A stretch of DNA of 64,000 nucleotides from Arachis hypogaea (GCF_003086295.3 NC_092039.1:94263061-94327060); one strand, 5' to 3'. Counted from the stretch's first letter, positions 47,265 to 60,907 are shown. Notes: generated by a model not told the origin, from the sequence alone. Translations and numbers: made by a program.

Positions 47265-48808
47265 TGATGAGCGGATATTTTATACGCTTTTTGGGGGTAA
47301 TTTCATGTAGATTCTAGCATGTTTTAGTTAGTTTTTAGGAGAATATTATTAGTTTTTAGGCAAAAATCATATTTCTGGACTTTACTATGAGCTTGTGTGT
47401 TTTTCTGTGATTTCAGGTATTTTCTGGCTTAACTTGAGGGAGCTGAGCAAAAATCTGAGTTAGGCTGAAAAAGGACTGCTGATGCTGTTGGATCCTGACC
47501 TCCCTGCACTCGAAAAGGATTTTCTGGAGCTACAGGAGTCCAATTGGTGCGCTCTCAACGGCGTTGGAAAGTAGACATCCAGGGCTTTCCAGCAATATAT
47601 AATAGTCCATACTTTGCGCGAAGATAGACGACGTAACTTGGCGTTGAACGCCAAGTACATGCTGCTGTCTGGAGTTAAACGCCAGAAAAACGTCATGATC
47701 CGGAGTTGAACGCCCAAAACACGTCATAACTTGGAGTTTAACTCCAAGAAAGGCCTCTACTCGTGGATAGCTTTAGTCTCAGCCCCAGCACACACCAAGT
47801 GGGCCCTAGAAGTGGATTTCTGCACCAATTATCTTAGTTTACTCATTTTCTGTAAACCTAGGTTACTAGTTTACTATTTAAACAACTTTTAGAGACTTAT
47901 CTTGTACCCCATGACATTTTCAGATCGGAATTACATACTTTTTGACGGCATGAGTCTCTAAACTCCATTGTTGGGGGTGAGGAGCTCTGCAGCGTCTCGA
48001 TGATTTAATACAATTCCTTTGTTTTCCATTCAAACACGCTTGTTCTTATCTTAGATGTTCATTTGCGCTTAATTATGGAGAAGGTGATGATCCGTGACAC
48101 TCATCACCTTCCTCAATCCATGAACGTGTGCCTGACAACCACCTCCGTTCTACACCAGATTGAATGAGTATCTCTTAGATTCCTTAATCAGAATCTTCGT
48201 GGTATAAGCCGGATTGATGGCGGCATTCATGAGAATCCGGAAAGTCTAAACCTTGTCTGTGGTATTCCGAGTAGGATTCTGGGATTGAATGACTGTGACG
48301 AGCTTCAAACTCCTGAAGGCTGGGCGTTAGTGACAGGCGCAAAAGAATCAATGGATTCTATTCCAACCTGATTGAGAACCGACAGATGATTAGCCGTGCT
48401 GTGACAGAGCATAGGAACGTTTTCACTGAGAGGATGGGAAGTAGCCATTGACAATGGTGACACCCTACATAGAGCTTGCCATGGAAGGAACCTTGCGTGT
48501 GGAGAAGGATTTCAAGGAAGAGTTGAAGTCAGAGGACAAAGCATCTCCAAAACTCCAACATATTTCTCATTACTGCACAACAAGTAACGCTATTATTCTC
48601 TTTTATTCGTTCAACAATTTTAAATACTTTGACTTCTTAAAATTAAACCCAAATAACTTCATTGGCCTCCTGACTAAGATTAATAAAATAAACATTGATT
48701 GCTTCAAACCAATAATCTCCGTGGGATCGACCCTTACTCACATAAGGTATAACTTGGACGACCCAGTGCACTTGCTGGTTAGTTGTGCGAATCACAATTC
48801 GTGCACCA
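47265..48808 (+). repeat. 3' LTR of element F (1544 bp)
   Basis: Complete, TGATGAGCGG to GTGCACCA, followed by gtttg. Retains the full palindrome set, including the one missing from the 5' LTR. Confidence 0.93.
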
Positions 48809-48867
48809 GTTTGACAGTTTGAGTGCCTCAATTTGATAAACTAATGTTACTATACAAACATGTGCAG

Positions 48868-48915
48868 AATCATATTGACGAACTATACAAGGAAGCAAAG
48901 GGAACAAAGGTGTGA
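48868..48915 (+). pseudogene. Last exon of the captured LACS fragment
   Basis: After a TGTGCAG acceptor, 15 codons encode NHIDELYKEAKGTKV followed by TGA. This continues the exon at 36285-36404 in phase across the intron that element F occupies. It matches the C-terminal end expected of a plant long-chain acyl-CoA synthetase. Confidence 0.75.
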
Positions 48916-49425
48916 ACTATATAACAAGAGGGTACCCTATAGTTCTACATTATGCTTTGATAGTAATTTTTACCATTTGTATTAGAAACCATTTGGTTTC
49001 TTGTAAATATATGTTTATGAATGAACACTATGCAAGTGATAAACAAAATTTAGTTGTCGTTCCTTGTATTAAATTGTTAGTTTAGAAATTATTAGATTTT
49101 AATATTTAAGATTATATATTGAATTTTTAAATAATTTTTTAAAAAAATTAAAATTTAACTTTATCGTAGAATTTACAATCGGTAACTATTAATTTAATTT
49201 TTAATAATAAATAATATATTATCGTTGATTTATCGGGAAAAAATCCGATAATAATAGGCTCTAAAATTTCATAATTAAAGGTTTGTATTCGCCATTAAAT
49301 TTGTCGGTAATTAGTGAAGAACGAAAAAATTTGACCAAAAATAATTGCTGATGAAATTTATACTTATTTTACTGCTAAATTTGATGATAAATTTGATGGT
49401 ATTTAATATATATTTTTTTGTAGTG

Positions 49426-50238
49426 CAGGAGGCGAAGAGTGAGAGGGATAAGGAGAGGCCTCGAATAGGGAGAAGAAGGGAAAATAATTAACGACCAAGA
49501 GTGAGAGGGAGAGAAGTGGAACAGACGCAGCAAATCTAGATGAGAAAAAGGAAAAAAGTAGTCGAAATTAAAAGAGAAAGGAAATAGGAAAAAAATTTTA
49601 TGAATAATTAATGTGTTAGGACGATGTTGTAAATATGAAAATATAATAAAGATAAATTAATAGTATAAAAAAAGTGTATAAAATTTGTGTCACGATATAT
49701 AAAACAAAGACACCAACTAATTAAAGACATGTATTTTATGAATAATTGTGTGCTATTGTATTTTTAAAAAATATGTCTCAACAAACAAACGATTAACATG
49801 TATATATACCACTTTATTTATATCTCTTGTGGATATAAACACTAATCAAACACTATCTAATTTATCTAGTCTAGTATATTCGATAGGAGAAATGGTACAT
49901 ATTATAGTTTATGCAAATTGTTTAAAATTTTTTAAGGCCCTTAAGTTCACCTCTGAATATTAGTTTAGTTATTGTATCTAATTTTCTTTTTGGGCTAATA
50001 CTATTAACTAAATAGTGATTGATTTTTAATATCTATGTATAGAATATGACTTTTTTATTTATCATTATTTCCATTTAATTTGTTGGGAGAGCATACCAAG
50101 ATCCATGCCCATATATATATATATATATATATATAGGCAACCACGGCACAAAATAAACTCAAAATATCTTAGCCAAATTTGGCTTTCTCACATTAGGTAG
50201 TAAGAAAATATCAAGTGTGGCTTAAATGCATATGTATG

Positions 50239-50316
<78 letters not shown>

Positions 50317-51117
50317 AGCTAACTAATTAAATGGGCTCTTTATTGTTCATTTCAAAAAATCAAAGTCAAAATCCTAAAATATCCGACAATCAATTTACTT
50401 CAATCAATGGATCAGTGAGAGTTTGTAGGTCATACAGTGTATATACTTTCTTTTATTTTTTTAAATATAATTCAAAGACTTTTTAAGTCACAAATTAATT
50501 CAAATGACAAACTATAATATTTCCGAAAGTTTCCAAGAGTTAGATATGTTAACATCAACCAACTCGACTTTTTCTCTCTCGTCTATAAGAAACCGATAAC
50601 TTGATCATAACATTAACAAGCAAATAATATATATGTAGGGAAGACCAAATTAAAGAAGAATATAGGGAATTAACAGAATAATTAATGAATAAAAATGTTT
50701 GTTGTGGTTGTTGCCATTGAGGTAGGGAGATTGGAATTTGCTTCTAACTTAGGCCACTGGATTTTTAACCTTAAGAAACTCATTCAAAGTTGGCGAATTA
50801 ACAAAATTATTCTGAATAATAACAACAGAATTATGTTAAAAAAAGACGACATGAGTGATAATCTTAACAAACATATATATCCTTTGTCTTGTCAACAAAT
50901 TAAAGCAGGATTAACATACATACATACTCAGGTCAAACCTTGTTAAACAAGAAATTAAGACTTAATATGGTGGCCTGGTCATATGTTAGATTGGATTATA
51001 TAAGAAGTGAGAGTTATTTCACACCTAAAAAAAATGATCAAACATAACTATAATTTTTGAACAACGTGAAATGAATGGATATAACAATTAAGCTCGCAAT
51101 TTGAGTCGGATAGTGAG

Positions 51118-51209
<92 letters not shown>

Positions 51210-54053
51210 TTTAAAAAACAATAAAAATATCATTTAAAATAATCTAAATTCATCTAATTTAATATTTATTAATTATTACAATTAATAAATATTAAATAAA
51301 ATAAATTTGAACTATTTTTTTTTGTCTTCCAAACATGATCGTATTTGAATACCTAAAAAAAATACGTTTTCAAAAAATTTCTAAGCATTTAAGGTTTTCG
51401 CATAACCCTAGCCATATATAAAAAAAGTATTTGAGAGATAATAAAAATTAGATTAAAGTAGTTTAAACTTTTTTATTTTGTGTTTATTAATTATCGCTAA
51501 AATGATTAAATATATTATATGTAATAATTGTAAATTATAGATGCTAAATATATGAAATTATAAATATTAAACTAAATAAAATAATTATAAATTATTGTCT
51601 TTTTAGTATTACATATATATAATTATGCTGTTTTTGGAATATTAATATTGTCGTGATACTTTATTTTGGCACAAAATAGCGTTAATTAATATTTAGAGTA
51701 ATACAATTAATTTAAATTGGTTGAGTAATCAGTTTATTTGTACGCTTAAGTAATTGTTGGACGTTTGAATATCATTTTATGTATGCCGCGATTCATTGAT
51801 CAATAACACACTCTTATATAAAGCTCAAATTCATAATGAATTAGTTTTTGTCTTGTCGAACTGAAATAACGCAGAAAACCCAAAAAAATATTTAGAGTAA
51901 CAGGTTCATAAACAGCTTCTAATTTTGTGTTGTTGAACGGTGCAAGTAGATCCTATCTTGTTAAATAATGCTAGCTTATACATTGAATAATACACCAAAC
52001 TCAGAAGATAAAATTAGTATGTTGTGAGCACAAAGACATGTTATGTACCAGTTAAACGTAGAAACTATTTTTACTGTGCTGAATTCCAGATTTTAGCTTT
52101 CGATTTGTTTAACCAAACTATTGTTCCTTTTCAAACGTCGTTTCATGGAATTAACACACTGCTTATATTAGACGTCACTTAATATTTTGTCAACATCAAT
52201 AATGGTGGATCGATGCTACGCAGCTGTTATTACGGCCTTTAATGTGTGCAATGCCTTTATTTTCTGTCACCTTCTCATCAGGCCAAATGATATACCTTCA
52301 CGAAGTTTTAAAATTATTACTTAATTATACGAACGTATTTTCATCTAAAACTAATAATTAAAAATTAATAGATAATTTGATAAATAAATTGTATAATATA
52401 ATATATATTACCATTTTAAATTCATATGAGGATATCTTTTTTATACGGAGATATTTTCATGTGATCTAGTAGTCAGTGTTTTTTAAATATTTTTTAGAAA
52501 AATTAGTATTTGGATGAATATAATGTTCATTATATATGAAGGTAATTAATATTTAATACATAGTCATTTTAACATTATTTCAGCTAAATTCATAAAACAC
52601 TGTATTTATATTCTTATAATAATAAATATATATTAAATATAGCTTAAGAGTTTAAATTATATTTCTCTATCTAGATGTTATAACTTGCACCTATTTATTC
52701 GGTTTGATCAATTCTAACATCCTTCATTTATACATTGCTTGAATATTCTTCTATCTCATCAGATGTAAACATCGTCAAGAACGGCCCAACCAAGTTAACA
52801 AAGTTTTCTTTAAAAATTAAAGAAAACAATAATTTATAATTGCGCTTATGGACCATGCAACAAGTTTGTAAACCAACACACAAAACACAAAAATGCCCAC
52901 GTACGTAATCACAAAAAGACATACCAAGACAAAAATAAAAAAAAAATCAATAAAAGGTATAGCATTCATGGTTTAATTTATGGAATTGAAAAATTAAAGT
53001 ACAGAAAGTCAACAATAGTTCAGCAAACTAATTTGCATATCAATTAACAATTAGAAGGAAATAAACGTTAAAAAAAGGTTCAAAACTAAAAATATTAAAA
53101 ATATCCAAAACTTAAGTAAAAAAAATATTTAGAAGTGATATAAAGCAAAATTAATTTTGAGTATAAAATTTAAGATTTATAATTTAGATATCAGAATTTA
53201 GGATTTAAAATTTAAGATTTGAAATTTAATATTTGGCGTTTATAATTTATGGTTTATAATTTAGGATTGTTGGCTGATGCTAGTGATAGGTGATTGGTAG
53301 CGGTGAATAAAATTGTAGTGTTAAGAGTAAAGAAAAAAAAAAAGATCAAAGGATAATTTTAAAAAGGAAAAGTATGAGGAGTTAATGAAATATTTATACA
53401 ATGTGTACAATGGAGGTTTATAGAGTATTAAAGATATAATCATTAGTGTTATCTGTTTTCATTAGCTGAAGCTTTTGGGATGAGTGGTATCATGACATGA
53501 TATTAGAGCGCTAGATCCGAAAGGTTAAAAGTTCGATCATTCGTTGTATACATTGTACCAATAGTCCATTGTCTTCCTAGCGGAATCAAAAAAAATAGTG
53601 AGTGAGTGAATTTGTTTGAGTGTGACTCAATAGTTGTCTATTAATTGAAGTAGTTAACTATTTTTTGTTGTCTCTCTAGTGAACCTGAATTGAATTTATT
53701 AAAGTTAAAAATTTAAAACTCTATGATAATAACAATATTAAACATTGAAGTATAAAGAATTATTATATTGATAAAAGAAAGAGATATATATTCTAAAATT
53801 TAAATATTTATTTGATAGAAACATTGAAGCATATATAAGAAGAGAACATATATGACCTGTTACATAAGGGTAATCAAGGCTTGCACATATATATACACCT
53901 AAAAGAACTCACGTACAACAACTGAAGCACATGCATATATAGAACTCAAACAAAGATGTAGGCTAATTTTGTGTAATAAGTAAAAACATTACACTATGTA
54001 TATATGTATCTCCCTCCTTTGATTGGAGTTCATCATGGTGTGATTTTGAGAAA
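49426..54053. other. AT-rich intergenic region
   Basis: No gene found. Holds (TA)n at 50108-50134 and 50245-50313, a (TAA)n array at 51120-51209, and a degenerate TTTAGGATTTAAAATTTA-like repeat at 53150-53265. Short ORFs here are not supported by motifs. Confidence 0.6.
51120..51209. repeat. (TAA)n microsatellite, about 30 units
   Basis: Uninterrupted trinucleotide repeat, likely polymorphic. Confidence 0.95.
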
Positions 54054-57000
54054 TTAATGCATTGTTGAAACTGAAGCGTTTGCCACCACAAGATCTTTCA
54101 CCACTTGTTCCATGGTAGGACGAGAACGTGGATTTTCTGTCAAACAGGCACTTGCTATCTTCACAATTTGCATAATCTCTACTGCAATTGGATTTGTAGG
54201 GTAAGGAAGACGATGATCCAACTTATCCTTTAAGAAAAACTTATTATCAAGTGTTGATGCATATTCCATTGTCTCTGAAGATGGTATCATCACCATAGAT
54301 GATGATGCAGCATCTCCAGGATGCTTCCCCAACATTATTTCCAAAGCTAATATCCCGAAGCTATACACATCACATTTTTCATTCACCTCCATAGTGTAAG
54401 CAAGTTCTGATGAAGCAAATTAATTTACAAGGTATCATCATATGAAAAATCATGTAATCATCATTATCAATAATAAAGGAAACAAACCTGGAGCTGCATA
54501 ACCAAAGGTCCCTGCAAAAGAGGTCCAATTTGATGAATTTGGATTAAGAAGTTTAGATGCTCCAAAATCTGACACATGAGCCTCATGTTCCAAATCCAGA
54601 AGAACATTTTTTGCTGATATATCTCTATGCACTATAGGAGGTGAACAATCATGGTGCATGTAGCATAAAGCATTAGCTACTCCTTTAACAGCATTCACCC
54701 TCCTATTCCAATCAAACTCAACCGCTTCTTCATCATTCGCTAGAATCTTGTCAATGCTACCTCTTTCTATAATCTCATAAACCAAAAAGGAGTGCCGAGA
54801 ATGAGAACAGAATCCATATAGCTTCACAATGTTGCGATGACGGATTTCTGTCAAGGCTTGAATCTCACTCTGGAAAGTTTTGAGATTGGGAACTTCTTCA
54901 TTTGGTATTGAATGAAGTTTTTTCACGGCAACAACTTGACCGGTGGACAACTCAGCTCGGTAGACAGATCCAAAGCCTCCAACTCCAATGAGATATTTGT
55001 TGTCAAAATCTTCTGTGGCCTCAATAATCTCTTCATACACCATCTTGCCATCATAGCTCCAAATTGCAAATAAATTTTGAGTTTGCGTCTCTGTAGCATT
55101 GCTTTCCTTTCGGCCTGTTCCTTGGTATACACGGCATGATACCCATAATACTAAGAGTGCTATTATGATGGCCAAAGAAAGGACCAATATGAGCACAACA
55201 ACTTTCTTAGCTTTATGGTCATTATGAGAATCACCAGTTGATGACGCTGGACAAGGCTCAATACCAGTGACATTACCACACAAACCTTTATTATCTCTCA
55301 ATGCTTCAAATGGAGCTTTTATGAAGGCTGGAATATTTGGAAGTGGGCCTTCTAATTGGTTATATGATATATCCACAGTTGTCAAACTTAACATCCCATC
55401 AAAACTTGAGGGAATGACACCAGAAAGATTGTTATGAGAGAGGTTCAAATTTTCTAAGAACATCAAGTGGCCAAGTGATGCTGGAATGCTTCCATCTAAA
55501 AGATTGTCACCAAGATCAAAGTCATGAAGGGATCTTAGATTCCCAAGCTCGAGAGGAATAGTTCCATTAAATTCGTTTTGGCTCAGACTCAAGTTGGACA
55601 ACTTAGGCAACATGCTAAGTTCTTTTGTGATGAGGCCTCTGAAATTGTTCCTGGCAAGATCCAACGTTTCAAGTTGTTGCAATGATGAAATCTGAATGGG
55701 AACATTTCCGGAAAAACTGTTGTTGCTTAACAAGAGTTGTATCAGCAAAGTCAACTTTCCAAGCTCTTTTGGAATTGCTCCCGTAAGATGATTTGAAGAC
55801 AAGTCAAGTTCTTGCAAGTTGGTTGCTTCACTTAGTTCCGTTGGTATATGACCCGACAGATTATTGTTGGAGATCTTGAGGCACGTCAGGTTGGAACATT
55901 TCCCCCACTTTGATGAAAGATGGCCATGAAAATTATTGTCACTCAAATCAATGTAGACCAAATTTGGATATACACCAAAAGATTCAGTTATATTTCCGGT
56001 TATCTGGTTTCCGTCAAGCCTTAATCTTACAAGGCTGGAGCAATTCTTTAAGCTACTTGGAACTACACCTGTGAAGTAGTTATTTGCGGCTGAAAGTTTA
56101 GCCAAATTTCCACTTGTACAGATGTTGTGAGGCAACTGCCAATTGAAATGATTATTACTCAATTGGAGATTTTCCAATTCTGTGAGCTTGTTATACTCTA
56201 TTGGAATTTCACCACTAAGTTCATTCGACAATAACACTAGTTCCAACAGTTTTGTCAAGTTTCCAATGGAGGAAGGGATTGTTCCAGAGAGTATATTTTC
56301 ATCAAGGCCAAGTCGAACCAAATTTGCTAATTTTCCGATAGTGGAAGGGATTGGCCCAGAAAAATTATTATCACCAAGGTCAAGTTGAACCAAATTTACC
56401 AATTTTCCGATAGTGGAAGGGATTGGCCCAGAAAGATTATTTTGATAAAGGTCAAGTTGAACCAAATTTACCAATTTTCCGATAGTGGAAGGGATTGGCC
56501 CAGAAAGATTATTTTTATCAAGGTTGAGCATCTCTAACTTGACTAAATTCCCAATGGACAATGAAACTGGACCTGAGAGCATATTCCCACTAAGAAGAAT
56601 AGAGTTTAAATTGACCAAGCTACTTGTGGAAGGTGGAATTGTCCCTGAAAGGTTATTGGATGACAATTGGATCGTAGAAAGAGAATAAAGGTTTCCAATT
56701 TCATCAGGAATCGCACCAGAGAGAGAATTGATATAAAGGTATAGATATACCAAATTGCTTAAATTTCCAATTGTAGAAGGAATACAACCAGAGAGATTAT
56801 TGTCAGAAAAATCAAGCTGATAGAGATTTGTCATGAGACCAATTTCTCGAGGGATGGAACCAGAAAGTTCATTGGTTTGAAGCCATAGAAACTTCACATT
56901 AACTAACTTGCCTATTTCTCGAGGAATGGGACCATCTAAATGGTTGATATTCAAATTGAGTACAGACAAATTAGTTAAGTTGCCTATTGTAGTAGGGATA

Positions 57001-57647
57001 GAACCTGTGAGATTGCAATGTTCAAAATGCAGCTGTGTTAGATTCCTCAACATCCCAATCTCGGCAGGAATGGATCCCCTTAAATTATTATTGTATGCAA
57101 ATGACAAATACTTCAAGTTGCTCAAATGCTTAGTTTCTTGGGGAATGTTGCCCAAGAAATTGTTGGCACCCAAATCAAGAACGGTGAGTTTAGACAAACT
57201 ACCAATTTGTTTGGGAATGAAACCAGAGAACTGATTGGAGTGGACATCAAGAGTGTCCAGATTGGATAATGCACCAATTTGTTTGGGAATGGTTCCATAA
57301 AAAGAGTTGTTCCTCATGACTATTGTATGGATGCTGGGAAGTGACGAGAAATTGAGAGTTTGAAGCGTACCTCTTAGGCCAAAGTTGGTAAAGTTTAGCG
57401 AGGACACAGATTTGGAGTGGTCACATGCTATTCCCACCCAATGGCAGGGGTCGCTACCATTCCAAGAAGAGAGCAAAGCCTGGCTTTGCTTCTCAAAGCT
57501 GGCTTTCCAGTCCAGCAAAGCATACGCTTCTTCGTTGCCTTGAATAGCAACTGAAGTGGTAGTCATGGAAGTTGTAACACTCATTAAAAGAAGGCAACAC
57601 ATTGCTAAGAGCTTCATGGGATTAAGCCTTGGGAAGAATGGCAACAT
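54054..57647 (-). CDS. LRR receptor-like kinase, MIK2-like (two exons, 1170 aa)
   Basis: Exon 1 is 57647-54488, intron 54407-54487 (81 bp, GTTTGTTT donor, TTCATCAG acceptor), exon 2 54406-54054; the split codon restores GAA. The order is: signal peptide ([12 protein letters not shown], residues about 12-35), N-terminal LRR cap with [15 protein letters not shown], about 28 LRRs, transmembrane helix ([20 protein letters not shown], about residue 815), and kinase. Kinase landmarks are [39 protein letters not shown] and the [19 protein letters not shown] segment after the activation loop. It is an RD kinase with all core residues. Intron position and kinase signature fit the LRR-XII/MIK2 class of plasma-membrane receptors for peptide signals and immunity. 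The specific ligand cannot be inferred. A second Met at 57617 could be the real start. Confidence 0.92.
56316..56530 (-). repeat. Three near-identical 72-bp LRR units inside the receptor gene
   Basis: 72-bp period at about 56317, 56389 and 56461. Each encodes one LRR with IPSTIGKL(V/A)NLV. Their DNA similarity exceeds that of the other LRRs, indicating recent internal duplication. Confidence 0.85.
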
Positions 57648-59402
57648 TACTGGCTATGGGGGGTGAATTTTTTAATTAACACTCAGATGCTGATGAACAA
57701 TATGCATGGATGTGGTCGATACATATAAACAAGGTCAGAAAATCCAAAATTCGTGGTAAGTTTTGTATGCACTTATAAATGTATAATTATTTAAATATTT
57801 ATTACCTCAATATTATGAGATTAAGTAAATCTTACTTTTACGTTAATTATAAAATGAATCATCTTATTACACTATAGACTATACATTTTTAACTTATTCG
57901 TAGACTTAAAAGCTGGGGGAATCACTAGGAAATTCTTCTCTAACAATTGAAAGGATCAATTAATAAGACCTTTTCCAAATATTTTTGGAATTTTTGTATG
58001 GCTAGAGAACTAAGTTGGATATTGTTCTGGAAGAGACCAAACAAAGGTTACTCGACGGTTCAACTCAGCGAGGTTGATAGCTCCATATATGGCCCTAAGT
58101 CGCCAAATGATCAAATCATACTCTATAGGATAGCGGTTACGTGAGCAAGTTGTAACTTCAGAAACCTTCCAATAATCAATTGAATCCAACTCTCTTAGAA
58201 TAAAAGGTATGTTATCTCCTTATGATATATCATATATTTAATAATTAATTGAAATTATATTAACTCTTAATTTAATCTAAGTTAGGATAATCTAATTATC
58301 TAATTAACTAATATATACTTTTTTTGTAATTAACAAAAATTACTAAAAAATTATATTTTATAATTTTAATCACATAATAAAAAAATTTAAAAATAAAAAA
58401 ATAAATAAAATTTTTGGTGCCTCTTTGAAATTGAAAGCCGGTAAAAATTTTATTTATCATTTTATCTTAAAATCAAAAAATTATATTATTACACTTTTCG
58501 TATTAGATAATTTATTGTTCAATATTATTAACTAAATTTTTTATATGTTCATATTTATTAATCACCCCTCATACTCACTTTTTCACCAAAGGCCTACTAT
58601 ATATACAAAAAGAAAATTGATCACCATCATCTTCTTTTTCTTTGTTTAAATCTCTTTGATGTTTTTTGGTAGTATTATATATGTACTCTTCTCTCTCATT
58701 TATCAAGAGAGAATTCTAAAAAATTTGATGTATAGTAACTTTTATAATTTACAAAAAAGATTATATAATGGTTAATTGATTAGGTAATTAAAATTTAGAT
58801 TAAATTAAAAGTTAAAGTTAATCATAATAAACTAACTAATTTTATCAAATAATTATTAAACATTATAAGAAATAACTAATTTTTTATTTTAGAAAGAATT
58901 GGATAAAATTTATCAATAAATAAATAGAAATGTATAACTCATATTTTTACAACCTAAATATCCTAGTTATCTGAATGACTTTAATTTGTTGACTTGAGTA
59001 TCCAAATTTTTTATAGGTATTTTCTTCCGCCAATTCTCAAAGTCAATAGACTCCCCATTTCGATCACCAAGTTTTTAGTTCAGATTCTCAACTCAAATAA
59101 TCTCGTGCTCAAACAGTCTGTCTGCATAGATATATACTTGATCATATAATCTATTTAAATTTGTTTCTATGATTGATCATATATTCTTTTTATTTAATGC
59201 TTTATGATCACACAAAAAAAAGAATGTCCTCACTATTGGAATTTTTCCCAAGATAGACAAAGTTATAAATTACGGGTGAAAACATATAGTGTGAACTTGT
59301 CATGTATATCGTCTATCTACCATTTCATTCAAATCTTCCATTCATGTTGGCGATTACAATTGCCTTGGCCCCATGCATATATGTGTAAAGCCATGACCCG
59401 AT
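57648..59402. other. Intergenic, upstream of the receptor kinase
   Basis: AT-rich; the receptor promoter must lie in its left part. No TATA box could be assigned with confidence and no gene was seen. Confidence 0.5.
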
Positions 59403-59410
59403 CCTTGGAA

Positions 59411-60110
59411 CAGAGGCCGATCTAAGGGGGCCTAAGGTGGCGATGGTCCCCTGTTTCTTTTTAAAAAAAAAGTAGTATTATTAATTTATTATTATTATAT
59501 AATTAATATATATATATATATTAATTATAGATTAAGTATATTTTAATATATTACATACTAAAAAAATTATATGTTAATAACTTAATATGTATAAATTATA
59601 ATTTGTATTATAATATATTAGTAGCAAATAAAAAATAAGTTTAAAAAATAATAAAAACTTATGAATATATAAATAATTAAAAAATTATTGAAATATATAG
59701 GTTTGGATTAATGTAAAAAATCAACAACTATAAAAAAAATTTATTTTGATTTTTTCTATGACAACAATAACAATTGAATAGACTTTTTAAACAATAAAAA
59801 TTATTAAAACAAGATAAAAAATGAATTTTTAGCAGATTATTATATAATTGTATATGTTGAAAAAGAAAATGCTTCAAAATTTATTCCAGATAATAAATTG
59901 ATAATTTTAGTTATATGAATATCGCTAAACAAATTTAAAAATACCAAAACTTAAAGTATGTAGTTGAATGTTGATTTTTATATAATATAATTATTAATTT
60001 TGACTTATATACTATAAATTATATTTTGTTGACTTTTTGTTATATTATATTTTAATTTATTTTATATTTAATTTAGTCCCCCTCTTATAAAATTTCTAGA
60101 TCCGTCACTA
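59411..60110. mobile_element. 700-bp hAT-like non-autonomous element
   Basis: The ends CAGAGGCCGATCTA and TAGATCCGTCACTA are imperfect inverted repeats resembling the common CAGTGGCGGATCTAG terminus. Flanking 8-bp duplications are ccttggaa (59403-59410) and tcttggaa (60111-60118), 7 of 8 matching. The interior is AT-rich with no ORF. Confidence 0.75.
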
Positions 60111-60907
60111 TCTTGGAAAATGATGTTTGATTTTATATGACCATGATTAAAAATATAATTATTAATGTATCTTATTCTATCAACTTAAACTTAAATTTAA
60201 AATTTTAAGAAAAGTAATTTTATATCATAGTGTCAAAAATTCTATAGACAAAAGGTTTAGAATTCAATCATTATTATTTTTTTAATAAAAAATTAGTATA
60301 AAGTAAATAAAAATGATGAAAAAAGGCCTACTTAAAAATTTAAATAAATCTAAAAATTTTATTTAAAAAACATGTTAAAGATATAATCATAAAAAAATCT
60401 AAAAATCAGTATTTTTATTGAAATTTGGCTAGCAGTTACTTAACCATAAAAAACAAAAGAATAATCCTACATCATTAAATATCATTTTATACCATTAAAA
60501 ATATTAATAACAACTAATTAATGACTATATATCACAAATTCTACTAACCTCTAATATTCCTCTATAATCATTTATGTAAATCTTTCTATCAGTTTAAAAA
60601 GAAGTAGTTTCACATAATTATTTCTCCTTTAAGGTCACGCCCACTAAATCTGGCATCTTTCACCAGTTTGATGTTTGTTCAATTCCTCGCCTATTAATTT
60701 GCACATTAATTTTCAGTGAAAGATTAATTACAATCAAAAACCACATTATTATATGATATCAAAATTCATCTATATATCAGCCCGGGCCTGCTACACATAC
60801 AAGCCTACAAGCAACCAAATTGGCCCAGCCCAAACACGAATCACGCGCATGAAAGAGAGATAGGATGCCGCGTCCAAATCACGCGCTCAGCATTCGAACG
60901 GTTACGT
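60111..60907. other. Intergenic / presumed 5' region of the next gene
   Basis: AT-rich, becoming GC-richer (CGCG-containing) from about 60780. No TE ends identified. Confidence 0.4.

Larger units (their letters stand above)
36618..48808 (+). mobile_element. Element F: nearly intact Athila/FIDEL-like LTR retrotransposon
   Basis: Bounded by TGATGAGCGG and GTGCACCA with 5-bp duplications gtttg at 36613-36617 and 48809-48813; 12.19 kb. Same layout as element E and closely similar inside, but its LTRs belong to a different sequence variant near the 3' end. The gag-pol frame has one in-frame stop and the third ORF is complete, so F is the best-preserved retroelement here. Confidence 0.93.
34808..49425. 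mobile_element. Probable non-autonomous CACTA (En/Spm) element carrying captured gene pieces, split by element F
   Basis: The right end reads TTTTTTTGTAGTG (reverse complement CACTACAAAAAAA). Both termini, read inward, reach a shared TTAAATACC; the left end is a decayed AGTACAAGAAAAACG. Subterminal repeats of the TACCG(C/T)CGGATTT type occur at 34830-35070, with inverted versions at 49190-49400, as in CACTA elements. A clean 3-bp duplication is not visible (cag on the right, aag or agc on the left). Without F the element is about 2.4 kb, with no transposase, and contains exons of cellular origin. Confidence 0.62.

Noticed and set aside
51048..51233. Poly-Tyr protein
   Set aside because: Translation of the (TAA)n microsatellite on the minus strand.
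53475..53585. tRNA-Met primer site of a copia element, or a SINE
   Set aside because: GGTATCATGACATGATATTA resembles the TGGTATCAGAGC primer site, but is diverged and no LTR, box A/B pair or tail could be defined.
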